Source of the DNA: Clostridia bacterium
Lineage (GTDB): Bacteria > Bacillota > Clostridia > Oscillospirales > CAG-272
Reading direction: 5' to 3'
Length of the DNA: 5,579 nucleotides
Assembly: GCA_017456685.1 (NCBI GenBank)
Contig: JAFTIV010000077.1
Span: 1 to 5,579, forward strand
The notes beneath the pieces are model-generated. The model was given only the letters and a program-made list of their open reading frames with translations. It ran no database searches and was not told the DNA's origin. The position numbers and the translations under genes were made by a program. Positions 1 to 5,579 of the stretch are shown here, piece after piece; within the stretch, counting starts at the first letter, position 1, and every line of letters begins with the position of its first letter.

Positions 1-402
1 AGGCACACAGCCCATTGTAATTAGAGTAATGAAGGTGTTCTTGATATGCTCAAGACGGCTTGGGTCGTCAACAACATCCTTAGTCATAAGAATTTGGGCA
101 ACCGTGTGTCCGTAGGCGGAGAAAAAGTTGTCATAAATCTTTACAAGCTGACCTTGACCAACCGCAGCGCATGCTTGCTTTTTCTCAAGCGAGTCGGGGT
201 ATTGATTTAGGTTTAGCCTTGCATAGCCTGCACCAACCGCGCCCGAGCTTACCATTACAACCTCGTGTCCTGCATTTTTGAAGTCGGAAACTGCGCGAGT
301 AAGAAGCTCAATTCTGCGAAGATTGAGAGCGCCATTTTGATATGTAAGGGTAGATGTACCGATTTTTATAACTATTCTTTTGCAATTTTTAATAATGCCC
401 AT
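1..402 (-). CDS. proB: Glutamate 5-kinase, N-terminal part (cut by window edge)
   Basis: ProB phosphorylates L-glutamate with ATP to give glutamyl 5-phosphate, the first step of proline synthesis, in the cytoplasm. I translated the minus strand from the ATG at 402-400; 134 codons are open to base 1. Visible family motifs are the amino-acid-kinase start VIKIGTSTL (residues 11-19), the glycine-rich loop VVMVSSGAVGAG (48-59, with S53 matching the substrate-loop Ser of E. coli ProB) and KKQACAAVGQGQL (74-86). The fragment stops at GCVP, just before the expected NEND substrate-binding motif, so the rest of the kinase domain and any PUA domain lie outside. The start is supported by GGAG (412-409 on the minus strand), six bases upstream of the ATG. 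It is transcribed divergently from the zapA operon. Whether proA follows cannot be seen. The assignment is secure; the missing part is due only to the window boundary. Confidence 0.95.
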   Translation of the reverse strand, partial: MGIIKNCKRIVIKIGTSTLTYQNGALNLRRIELLTRAVSDFKNAGHEVVMVSSGAVGAGYARLNLNQYPDSLEKKQACAAVGQGQLVKIYDNFFSAYGHTVAQILMTKDVVDDPSRLEHIKNTFITLITMGCVP

Positions 403-433
403 AATTTTCTCCAAAAATATTGTCAATCGACTG

Positions 434-462
434 TTGAAATTTGTAGCTTTGTGTTGTATAAT
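434..462 (+). promoter_or_regulatory. Sigma-A type promoter for the zapA operon
   Basis: TTGAAA (434-439), a 17-base spacer, then a consensus TATAAT (457-462). Transcription would start near A469, leaving a leader of roughly 95 bases before zapA. The match is one base off consensus in the -35 box and perfect in the -10 box, with ideal spacing. It is the best promoter I see ahead of the four-gene operon. A second TATAAT at 499-504 has no acceptable -35 at 17 bases. The promoter is inferred from sequence only. Confidence 0.75.
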
Positions 463-514
463 TATTTTATATACACACACGCAAGCATAATATGCTTATA
501 TAATACAACACAAA
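448..514. repeat. 12-bp perfect inverted repeat spanning both promoters
   Basis: The left arm TTTGTGTTGTAT (448-459) is exactly the reverse complement of the right arm ATACAACACAAA (503-514), with a 43-base centre. The left arm runs into the plus-strand -10 box and the right arm overlaps the minus-strand -10 box. The left arm lies upstream of the predicted zapA start point and the right arm upstream of the predicted proB start point, so neither transcript contains both arms. A DNA-level role such as an operator, or promoter duplication in inverted orientation, is more likely than an RNA hairpin. Confidence 0.6.
483..497. promoter_or_regulatory. Short palindrome, possible operator
   Basis: AAGCATA-A-TATGCTT has 7-bp perfect arms around one central base. 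It sits between the two opposing promoters, downstream of the predicted zapA start and over the predicted proB start near 493. A dimeric regulator bound here could affect both directions. No regulator family is recognised from the site, and AT-rich palindromes of this size can arise by chance. Confidence 0.35.
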
Positions 515-528
515 AGTCTAAAATTCAA
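500..528 (-). promoter_or_regulatory. Sigma-A type promoter for proB, facing the zapA promoter
   Basis: On the minus strand, TTGAAT (528-523), 17 bases, then TATTAT (505-500). Transcription toward proB would start near 493, giving a leader of about 90 bases. This lies to the right of the plus-strand promoter, so the two point at each other and their predicted transcripts overlap by about 25 bases. An alternative proB promoter on the same strand is TTGCGT (484-479), 18 bases, TATACA (460-455); it would sit directly over the plus-strand -10 box. The sequence alone does not decide between them. Confidence 0.55.
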
Positions 529-562
529 GACCTTGTTGCAAAAATTGAGGGAAAAGTGAAAA

Positions 563-871
563 ATGAAGCAAAAATTTAATGTAGAAATCGCAGGCGTAAG
601 GCTTGGAATTGTGTCCGAGGAGGGGCAGGAATATGTTGAGGGCATCGCAAGGGCGGTTAATGATAGAATTAACCAAATGGTGCGCTCTCAAAAGCATTGC
701 TCTCTTGTAGAGGCATCAATTTTTTGCGCTATGGATTTCTTTAGCACGGGTCAAAGCGATGCAAGAAAGGTGAAAAACCTTGAGGCGCAAATTGCCCTTT
801 ATCAAGCAAATGTAAATAGACTAAAAAAGGAAAACGAGGAGCTAAGAGCTAAGCTTTCGGGAAACAACTGA
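563..871 (+). CDS. zapA: Cell division protein ZapA
   Basis: ZapA binds FtsZ in the cytoplasm and promotes bundling of filaments in the division ring. The 102-residue product has the family layout: an N-terminal beta-rich head (residues 3-18, FNVEIAGVRLGIVS), the helix QEYVEGIARAVNDRINQMV (22-40), a hydrophobic helix around 48-60, and a C-terminal coiled coil (about 68-98, ending NRLKKENEELRAKL) used for oligomerisation. Its length lies between the roughly 85 residues of Bacillus ZapA and 109 of E. coli ZapA. The ATG is supported by GAGGGA (547-552), ten bases upstream. It is the first gene of a four-gene operon, and its TGA shares one base with the ATG of the U32 gene (TGATG). ZapA sequences are weakly conserved, so the call rests on overall pattern and length more than on invariant residues. 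Confidence 0.85.
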   Translation: MKQKFNVEIAGVRLGIVSEEGQEYVEGIARAVNDRINQMVRSQKHCSLVEASIFCAMDFFSTGQSDARKVKNLEAQIALYQANVNRLKKENEELRAKLSGNN

Positions 872-2868
872 TGGAAAATCAAAAAAGAGCCCTGCCAGAG
901 CTTTTGGCGCCTGCTGGAGATATGAGCGCGCTTAAAAGCGCGATTGCCTCGGGTGCCGATGCGGTATATTTTGGCGCGGATTTGTTTAATGCAAGAATAA
1001 GAGCAAATAACTTCAACCTTGACGAGGCGCGTGAGGCGATAAGGCTATGTCACGCACACGGTGTCAAGGCTTTTGTTACGCTCAACATCGCAATTTACGA
1101 TAAGGAGCTTCCACAAATGCTTGAGTATGTGAAATCTCTTTACGAAAGCGGTGCGGACGCGCTCATAGTTGCCGACCTTGGTGCTATGAGGCTCATAAAA
1201 AAATATTTTCCAGACCTTGAAATTCATGCGAGCACACAGGCGGGCGCTAATAGCCTCGATGGAGTTAAGGCGCTTAGCGAGCTTGGATGTAAAAGGGTAG
1301 TTGTAGCAAGAGAGCTTGATAAGAAAAATTTAGAATATATTTGCAAGGGAACGGATACGGAAATTGAGGCGTTTGTGCACGGTGCACATTGTATGTCAAT
1401 ATCGGGTCAATGCCTAATGAGCTACGCAATGGGCGGAAGAAGCGGTAATCGCGGAGAGTGTGCACAGCCCTGCCGTTTGCCTTATACCATTGCTGGAAAG
1501 GAAATGTATCCACTTAGCCTTAAGGATATGTCGCTTGCAAATCACATAGAGGAGCTTTTGACGCTTGGGGTGTCCTCGCTTAAGATTGAGGGCAGAATGA
1601 AGAGCGCGGATTATGTTGGCGGAGCAGTTGAAATATGGCGCAGGCTTCTTGATAGTGGCAAAAGCGCGACACAGGGTGATATGCAATCGCTCTCAAGGCT
1701 CTTTTCAAGACAAGGCTTTACAGATGGCTATTTCGCCTCTCGCATTAGCAAGGATATGCTTGGAGTTCGCTCTGAGCAGGATAAGGCTCAAACAAAGGAG
1801 CAAATACAAAGCGTACAGGAGCTTACAAAGCCACCTCTTAATATTTCGGCAAGCTTTATTTTGGGCAAGGGTGCGACGATAACAGTAAGCGATAAGCATC
1901 GCTCTGTGAGCGTATATGCAGACATTGTAGAGGAAGCGAAAACAAGCCCGATGTCGCGCGAGGACATAGAAAAAAGCCTCTCAAAATTAGGCTCAACCCC
2001 TTACTCGCTTGGCAAAATCGAAATCGAAAAGAGCGACAATATAATGGTGCGTGTTTCAAGCCTTAATGCGCTTAGACGAGAGGCAATTGATAAGCTTCTT
2101 GGCACAAACAGGCGCGCTGGCACAATCGACTATGTGGCTGAAAAGCGCGCGAAAAAGGGTGATATAATTCGCTCTGCCGTCTTTTATAATCCTAATCAAA
2201 TTCCCGAAAACGCAGAGGAATATTTTGATAGAATATATCTGCCGTTTTATATGTTTGACTATGATTCTTGTGCAAACGGAATATATTTGCCACCTGCAAT
2301 CCTCGACGATGACTTGGACGAGGTTAGACAGATTGTGAGAAGCACAAGAAAGCTTGGCGCGAGATATGTGCTTGTTAGCAATATAGGTCAAATAAAAATG
2401 GTAAAGGAGCTTGGAATGGTGCCTGTTGCCGATTTTAGATTTAATGTGTTTAACGGACACACCATTGATGCTCTTTGTGAGCTTGGTGTTAGGGATGTAA
2501 TCCTTTCTCCTGAGCTTACCCTGCCTCAATGCCGTGATATGGCAGGCTACTCGGTTGTGGCATATGGTAAAATACCAATAATGACCACCTTTAAATGTAT
2601 TATGAAGGACGCAACAGGCTGTGGAAAATGCTCAGGCTATATAACCGATAGGACGGGCGCGACTATGTATTGCCAATCGGAGTATGGACACCATACGATA
2701 ATTCATAATAGCGTGCCGATTTATATGGCGGATAAGGCGGAGCAAATCGCAAGCCACTCGTGGCACTTCATCTTTACTGATGAAACCGCTGACGAGTGCT
2801 ATGACATAATAGAGGCGTACAGGAATGGAGCGCCAACGCAGAAAAAGATAAGGAGAATAAGGTCGTGA
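871..2868 (+). CDS. U32 family protein with DUF3656 domain, RlhA-like (probable RNA hydroxylase)
   Basis: U32 proteins were named as peptidases, but studied members (RlhA, TrhP, UbiU/UbiV) are Fe-S proteins supporting hydroxylation. RlhA acts on 23S rRNA and TrhP on tRNA U34. The N-terminal barrel opens with ELLAPAGDMSALKSAIASGA (from about residue 9) and includes HASTQAGAN (119-127). The U32 signature EAFVHGAHCMSISGQC is followed by NRGECAQPCR, giving C174, C181, C197 and C201 (CX6CX15CX3C), the spacing I recall for TrhP. KIEGRMK lies at 238-244. DUF3656 occupies about 320-415, with KLGSTPY (372-378) and LNALRR (398-403). A C-terminal domain follows, with further cysteines at 576, 584, 587 and 601. 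The length of 665 residues matches the long RlhA class (653 in E. coli) better than short TrhP. The ribosome site is weak (GGG at 859-861), so translation probably depends on coupling to zapA. Family and domain calls are firm; rRNA versus tRNA substrate is inference. Confidence 0.9.
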   Translation: MENQKRALPELLAPAGDMSALKSAIASGADAVYFGADLFNARIRANNFNLDEAREAIRLCHAHGVKAFVTLNIAIYDKELPQMLEYVKSLYESGADALIVADLGAMRLIKKYFPDLEIHASTQAGANSLDGVKALSELGCKRVVVARELDKKNLEYICKGTDTEIEAFVHGAHCMSISGQCLMSYAMGGRSGNRGECAQPCRLPYTIAGKEMYPLSLKDMSLANHIEELLTLGVSSLKIEGRMKSADYVGGAVEIWRRLLDSGKSATQGDMQSLSRLFSRQGFTDGYFASRISKDMLGVRSEQDKAQTKEQIQSVQELTKPPLNISASFILGKGATITVSDKHRSVSVYADIVEEAKTSPMSREDIEKSLSKLGSTPYSLGKIEIEKSDNIMVRVSSLNALRREAIDKLLGTNRRAGTIDYVAEKRAKKGDIIRSAVFYNPNQIPENAEEYFDRIYLPFYMFDYDSCANGIYLPPAILDDDLDEVRQIVRSTRKLGARYVLVSNIGQIKMVKELGMVPVADFRFNVFNGHTIDALCELGVRDVILSPELTLPQCRDMAGYSVVAYGKIPIMTTFKCIMKDATGCGKCSGYITDRTGATMYCQSEYGHHTIIHNSVPIYMADKAEQIASHSWHFIFTDETADECYDIIEAYRNGAPTQKKIRRIRS

Positions 2869-3431
2869 AAATAGTTTTAGCATCTGCCTCACCAAGAAGG
2901 CGCGAGATACTTGCAATGGCTTGCCCCGATTTTGATGTGCGAATTTCTAATGCCGATGAAAGCTATAGTAGCGACACACCCCTTGACCAAATTCCTAAAA
3001 TTTTAGCCGAGAGAAAGGCACTTTGTGTGCCTATGGAGAAAAACGAGATTATAATCGGCTGTGATACTGTCGTTATTTGTGGGGGCGAGCTTATGGGCAA
3101 GCCTAAGGGACGAGAGGACGCGATAAGAATGCTCGAGGCGTTTTCTGGCACAGAGCATCTTGTTGTAAGCGGTATATGTGTGCGCACAAGCGATAAGATT
3201 TATGCCGAGAGTGTGACGAGCAAGGTTTATATGAGAGAGCTTTCGCGCGAGGAAATAGAAAAATATGTTGACCTGTATGAGCCCTACGATAAGGCGGGCG
3301 CGTATGGAATTCAAGAGCTTGCAGGCGCATTCGTTTCGCGAATAGACGGAGATTTTTATAATATCGTCGGCTTGCCCCTGTGTCGCTTAACTGAAATATT
3401 CAAGACCGAGCTGGGGGTGTCGCTTATATGA
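2865..3431 (+). CDS. maf: Maf nucleoside triphosphate pyrophosphatase (probable dTTP/UTP type)
   Basis: Maf proteins hydrolyse nucleoside triphosphates to monophosphate plus pyrophosphate, removing modified or excess nucleotides, and are also linked to septum control. The 188-residue product is full length (Bacillus Maf is about 189). Motifs are LASASPRRREIL (5-16, phosphate-binding S-P-R-R), IIGCDTVV (63-70) with catalytic-position D67, GKPKGREDAIRMLEAFSG (78-95), YDKAGAYGIQE (141-151) and GDFYNIVGLPL (162-172). The DKAGAYGIQ stretch favours the YhdE-type dTTP/UTP subfamily over the YceF type. Residue 66 is Cys where Ala is usual (ADTVV), a conservative oddity. The GTG start is chosen because it overlaps the U32 stop by four bases (GTGA), AAGGAG (2850-2855) sits nine bases upstream, and the protein then begins with the canonical MKIVLAS. 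Its stop overlaps the start of nth. Confidence 0.93.
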   Translation: MKIVLASASPRRREILAMACPDFDVRISNADESYSSDTPLDQIPKILAERKALCVPMEKNEIIIGCDTVVICGGELMGKPKGREDAIRMLEAFSGTEHLVVSGICVRTSDKIYAESVTSKVYMRELSREEIEKYVDLYEPYDKAGAYGIQELAGAFVSRIDGDFYNIVGLPLCRLTEIFKTELGVSLI

Positions 3432-4075
3432 CCAAGACACAGAAAAGGGAGCGCATAGCACGCGTTGTGGAGCACCTTAAGGCACTTTACCCCGAGGCGA
3501 GGTGCTCGCTTGAGTACGAGGGCGACCCTTGGAGACTTCTTGTTATGGGACGACTTAGCGCTCAATGCACCGATGAAAGAGTAAATATAGTTTGTCGTGA
3601 GCTCTTTAAGCAAATTCCTGATGTATATGCAATGGCAAGCGCACCGATTTCCAAAATAGAGGAAATAATCAAGCCCTGTGGCTTATTTCGAATGAAGGCA
3701 CAGAACATAAAGGACGCCTCTGTGCGCCTAATTCGCGATTATGGCGGACAGGTGCCCGACACAATGGACGAGCTACTAAAGCTTGAGGGAGTAGGCAGAA
3801 AGATTGCAAATTTGCTTCTTGGTGACCTTTTTGGTAAGCCTGCAATAGTTGCCGATACCCATTGTATGCGCATTTGCGGACGACTTGGAATGTACAAAAA
3901 CGGAATGAAGGACCCGTATAAAACAGAGCTTATTCTCAGTGAGCTTGTAGAGCCGAGCGAGCAAAGCGACCTATGTCATCGCCTCGTGCTTTTCGGCAGA
4001 GAATATTGCTCGGCAAGAGCACCTCGTTGTGGAGAGTGCCCACTTGGCAAGGCAGGACTTTGCGAGCAAGCATGA
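3428..4075 (+). CDS. nth: Endonuclease III, DNA glycosylase/AP lyase
   Basis: Nth removes oxidised pyrimidines from DNA and nicks the abasic site, starting base excision repair. The 215 residues are near the family norm (E. coli 211). LSAQCTDERVN (43-53) matches the LLSAQ-TD-VN motif. The helix-hairpin-helix is LEGVGRKIANLLL (119-131) with catalytic Lys K125, and VADTH (141-145) carries the catalytic Asp D143. The C-terminal Fe-S loop has C194, C201, C204 and C212, giving CX6CX2CX7C; E. coli has X5 in the last gap, so there is a two-residue insertion (PLGKAGL). The protein ends three residues after the last Cys, shorter than the E. coli tail. The ATG overlaps the maf stop by four bases (ATGA), with a G-rich ribosome site at 3413-3417. 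It is the last gene of the operon, followed by a terminator at 4151-4190. Confidence 0.95.
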   Translation: MTKTQKRERIARVVEHLKALYPEARCSLEYEGDPWRLLVMGRLSAQCTDERVNIVCRELFKQIPDVYAMASAPISKIEEIIKPCGLFRMKAQNIKDASVRLIRDYGGQVPDTMDELLKLEGVGRKIANLLLGDLFGKPAIVADTHCMRICGRLGMYKNGMKDPYKTELILSELVEPSEQSDLCHRLVLFGREYCSARAPRCGECPLGKAGLCEQA

Positions 4076-4086
4076 AAGGCGCATAG

Positions 4087-4125
4087 CCTACGGATAGGTG
4101 AATATCCTTGTAGAGCAATGCTCTA
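4087..4125 (+). other. Small hairpins in the 3' untranslated region after nth
   Basis: Bases 4076-4150 hold no usable reading frame but several short inverted repeats. CCTA/TAGG (4087-4090 with 4095-4098) and GGATA/TATCC (4092-4096 with 4103-4107) share bases and cannot form together. TAGAGCA-A-TGCTCTA (4111-4125) is a palindrome with 7-base arms. None is followed by a T-run, so they are not terminators by themselves. They may protect the 3' end of the mRNA or may mean nothing. Confidence 0.3.
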
Positions 4126-4150
4126 ACACAAAAGCGTAAGCTAATAAGAC

Positions 4151-4190
4151 AAAAAGAGATTTGCTGTCGCAAATCTCTTTTTTATTTAAA
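4151..4190 (+). terminator. Intrinsic terminator of the zapA-nth operon
   Basis: A perfect 14-bp stem (4151-4164 paired with 4169-4182) encloses a TGTC loop. The stem's 3' arm ends in a T-run that continues as TTTATTT. It lies about 75 bases after the nth stop. The A-run on the 5' side gives a T-rich tract on the minus strand too, so it may also act as a backup terminator for the convergent gene. Confidence 0.92.
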
Positions 4191-4219
4191 AAGGGCAGGC
4201 ACAAGTAGTATGCCTGCCC
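4188..4219 (-). terminator. Intrinsic terminator of the RsgI-like gene
   Basis: Read on the minus strand, GGGCAGGCA (4219-4211) pairs perfectly with TGCCTGCCC (4201-4193) around a nine-base loop, followed at once by TTTTT (4192-4188). This GC-rich stem plus T-run sits about 40 bases after the stop codon of the minus-strand gene. It adjoins the plus-strand terminator, giving a compact insulator between convergent units. Confidence 0.88.
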
Positions 4220-4259
4220 GCACAGAGCGCGGACGGTGAGAAAGGAGAGTTAGGAGAAT

Positions 4260-5579
4260 TTATTTTTTACCGCCCATTAAATCATTTTTGCGCTCGTTGT
4301 CCCATTGCTTTTTATGCTCGTACCATTGTGAGGCGAGCTCTGCCTCCTTGCTTCTTTGCCATTGTTCAACATTTTCGTGCTCTGGCATAGGAGCGTCCTT
4401 GAATGCCTCAGCTCTTGCGGAGCTTTGCTCCTCAATAGTTGCATTAAGGCTTGAGAGCGTAGCTGAGGCTATTTCGAATTGCTCGAAAAGTAATTCGATT
4501 TGGAGAATTGTTTCATCTATTAGTGCAATTAGCGCCTCGTCGCTCTCGTCAGCCTTCATTTCGTTTAGAATAACGAGAATTTGCTCAACCGCACTCTTGC
4601 AATCGCTTGCCTCCTCGGCTCGCTTTAGCTCTAAAAGATATTCGTCAAAGCGACCCTTAATGCCATCATTGCGCTCCTTGCCGTGACCCATAGCGAGCCA
4701 AAGCGTAAGCCTGCTTGGCTTGCCAATTTCGTTAGGGACAGATGGTGGGACGCGGTCGCTTGGACCATTTGGTGGGCTCATTTCATCACCATCTGCGCGT
4801 GCAATGCATGCCTCAAGCTCAAGAACAAGAGCCTCAATGCTGTCAGCTAAGGATTTGAAAAGCTTGCCCTCGGCATTTTTTGCCTCGTCCTGAGCCTTAG
4901 CTATATCCTGAGCCTTTTTAAGCTTCTCAAGCTCGCGAATTCGCTCATATAGCTCGCTCACAGAAATCTGCGAGTACGATGCCGTATCGAGCACCCCGCC
5001 AAGCTCAAGGTAGTACATAATAAGTGCATATTTTTGAGAATCAACGCCATATTGCTCGGCAAAGCCGTCAAGCGCGTTGCTCTCGGCGCCTGTAATTACA
5101 ACACCAAGCATTTTCTTGCTCGAAAATTTGTTAGAGAATAGCTCCTTTATCTGCCTTGTCATCTCCTCGTCACGCGCACCCTCGCTCGTCATAGCGCTTG
5201 CTAAGACCGCATTGTTGTCGCGCTCAGCGGAAAAATAGCCAAGCTCAACGCATCTGTCAAAGAGAATTCCTATTGCCTCCTCGGGTGTCTTGCTACTTAC
5301 ATCAAGCCCGTAAAGAAGAACCTCAGCATCCTCGTTAAGAGCCGTTGCTCCTGTTACAATCCCGTTTTCATCATATGAGATTTTAACTGAGGGATTTATA
5401 TCAATAACGAAATATCCGCTTGATTTTGTCGTCGGTGGAATAAAGGGGTCCTCTGGTGATTTTTGGTTGAAGAAAATTATCGCGTAGATTATAAAGAATA
5501 GAGCGAGCATAGCAAGAGCTACATAAATCCAGCGCCTTGATTTTTCCGTCGAGGTGTGACCCTCGGGAGTTACAAGCAT
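4260..5579 (-). CDS. RsgI-like membrane anti-sigma factor (may extend beyond window)
   Basis: RsgI proteins hold a SigI-type sigma factor at the membrane and release it on an outside signal. The 439 visible residues show one membrane helix (about 17-38) after a basic RR pair, predicting N-terminus in and the rest outside. The RsgI middle-domain pattern follows at about 55-130: YFVIDINPSVKISYDENGIVTGATALNEDAEVLL, then a GLD...TPEEAIGILFDRCVELGYF stretch. Residues about 205-262 are charged helix, 263-290 a Pro-rich linker, 300-380 another helical block, and the tail (from about 395) is rich in Trp, Glu, Lys and Gln. No carbohydrate-binding domain is recognisable. An ATG lies exactly at 5579-5577, but only about 16 residues then precede the membrane helix, too few for a full RsgI_N sigma-binding domain. 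Either the true start is upstream, outside the window, or the domain is absent. TAA stop at 4262-4260. The sigI partner, usually just upstream, would be off the right edge. Confidence 0.75.
   Translation of the reverse strand: MLVTPEGHTSTEKSRRWIYVALAMLALFFIIYAIIFFNQKSPEDPFIPPTTKSSGYFVIDINPSVKISYDENGIVTGATALNEDAEVLLYGLDVSSKTPEEAIGILFDRCVELGYFSAERDNNAVLASAMTSEGARDEEMTRQIKELFSNKFSSKKMLGVVITGAESNALDGFAEQYGVDSQKYALIMYYLELGGVLDTASYSQISVSELYERIRELEKLKKAQDIAKAQDEAKNAEGKLFKSLADSIEALVLELEACIARADGDEMSPPNGPSDRVPPSVPNEIGKPSRLTLWLAMGHGKERNDGIKGRFDEYLLELKRAEEASDCKSAVEQILVILNEMKADESDEALIALIDETILQIELLFEQFEIASATLSSLNATIEEQSSARAEAFKDAPMPEHENVEQWQRSKEAELASQWYEHKKQWDNERKNDLMGGKK

Noticed and set aside
499..504. 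Second perfect TATAAT on the plus strand
   Set aside because: No acceptable -35 box lies 16-18 bases upstream (the region is ACACAC-rich) and there is no TGN extension; the 434-462 promoter is far better.
403..562. Possible riboswitch or T-box leader ahead of zapA or proB
   Set aside because: Each leader is only about 90 bases, AT-rich, with no T-box sequence, no terminator-like hairpin and no known aptamer motif that I can recognise.
265..579. Plus-strand open frame of 104 codons
   Set aside because: It runs antisense to proB, crosses the promoter region and ends inside zapA; the protein is Cys- and Tyr-rich with no family resemblance, and no ribosome site supports it.
2056..2529. Minus-strand open frame of 157 codons inside the U32 gene
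   Set aside because: It lies wholly antisense to a well-supported coding region, with no recognisable motif; it is explained as a shadow of the U32 reading frame.
4076..4150. Possible small RNA or tiny gene after nth
   Set aside because: The short frames stop within a few codons, no promoter is evident, and the hairpins are weak, so a plain 3' untranslated region is the simpler reading.
4288..4686. Plus-strand open frame of 132 codons opposite the RsgI-like gene
   Set aside because: Its Ser/Ala/Cys-rich composition is what the reverse of a Glu/Leu/Ala-rich helical protein produces; no ribosome site or domain is seen.

Overview
The window looks like ordinary chromosomal DNA from a member of the Bacillota, most likely the class Clostridia. 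The strongest taxonomic hint is the minus-strand gene at the right end, which encodes an RsgI-like anti-sigma factor, a family largely confined to Bacillota. The long DUF3656-containing U32 protein beside zapA and maf, and the tight gene packing, fit the same group. No species can be named. I see no mobile element, CRISPR array, rRNA, tRNA or phage gene, and no clear sign of horizontal transfer.

Layout from left to right. (1) Bases 1-402, minus strand: the first 134 codons of proB (glutamate 5-kinase), cut by the window edge. (2) Bases 403-562: a control region between divergent genes. It holds a good sigma-A-type promoter in each direction, arranged face to face, plus a 12-bp inverted repeat and a smaller palindrome between the two predicted start points. 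(3) Bases 563-4075, plus strand: four genes with no gaps, in order zapA (cell division), a U32/DUF3656 protein resembling the RNA hydroxylase RlhA, maf (nucleotide pyrophosphatase) and nth (endonuclease III). Every junction is an overlap of 1 or 4 bases, so this is very probably one translationally coupled operon. (4) Bases 4076-4259: small hairpins followed by two adjacent intrinsic terminators, one per strand, separating convergent transcription units. (5) Bases 4260-5579, minus strand: the RsgI-like membrane anti-sigma factor, open to the window edge.

The operon groups housekeeping maintenance functions: Z-ring assembly, a probable Fe-S-dependent RNA modification, clearance of non-canonical nucleotides and repair of oxidised pyrimidines. 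Two of the four products carry Fe-S-type cysteine motifs. The RsgI-like protein probably senses an extracellular or envelope signal and restrains a SigI-type sigma factor encoded just outside the window. I did not find a convincing undescribed system. The points most worth a second look are the symmetric face-to-face promoter region and the unusual extracellular part of the RsgI-like protein.
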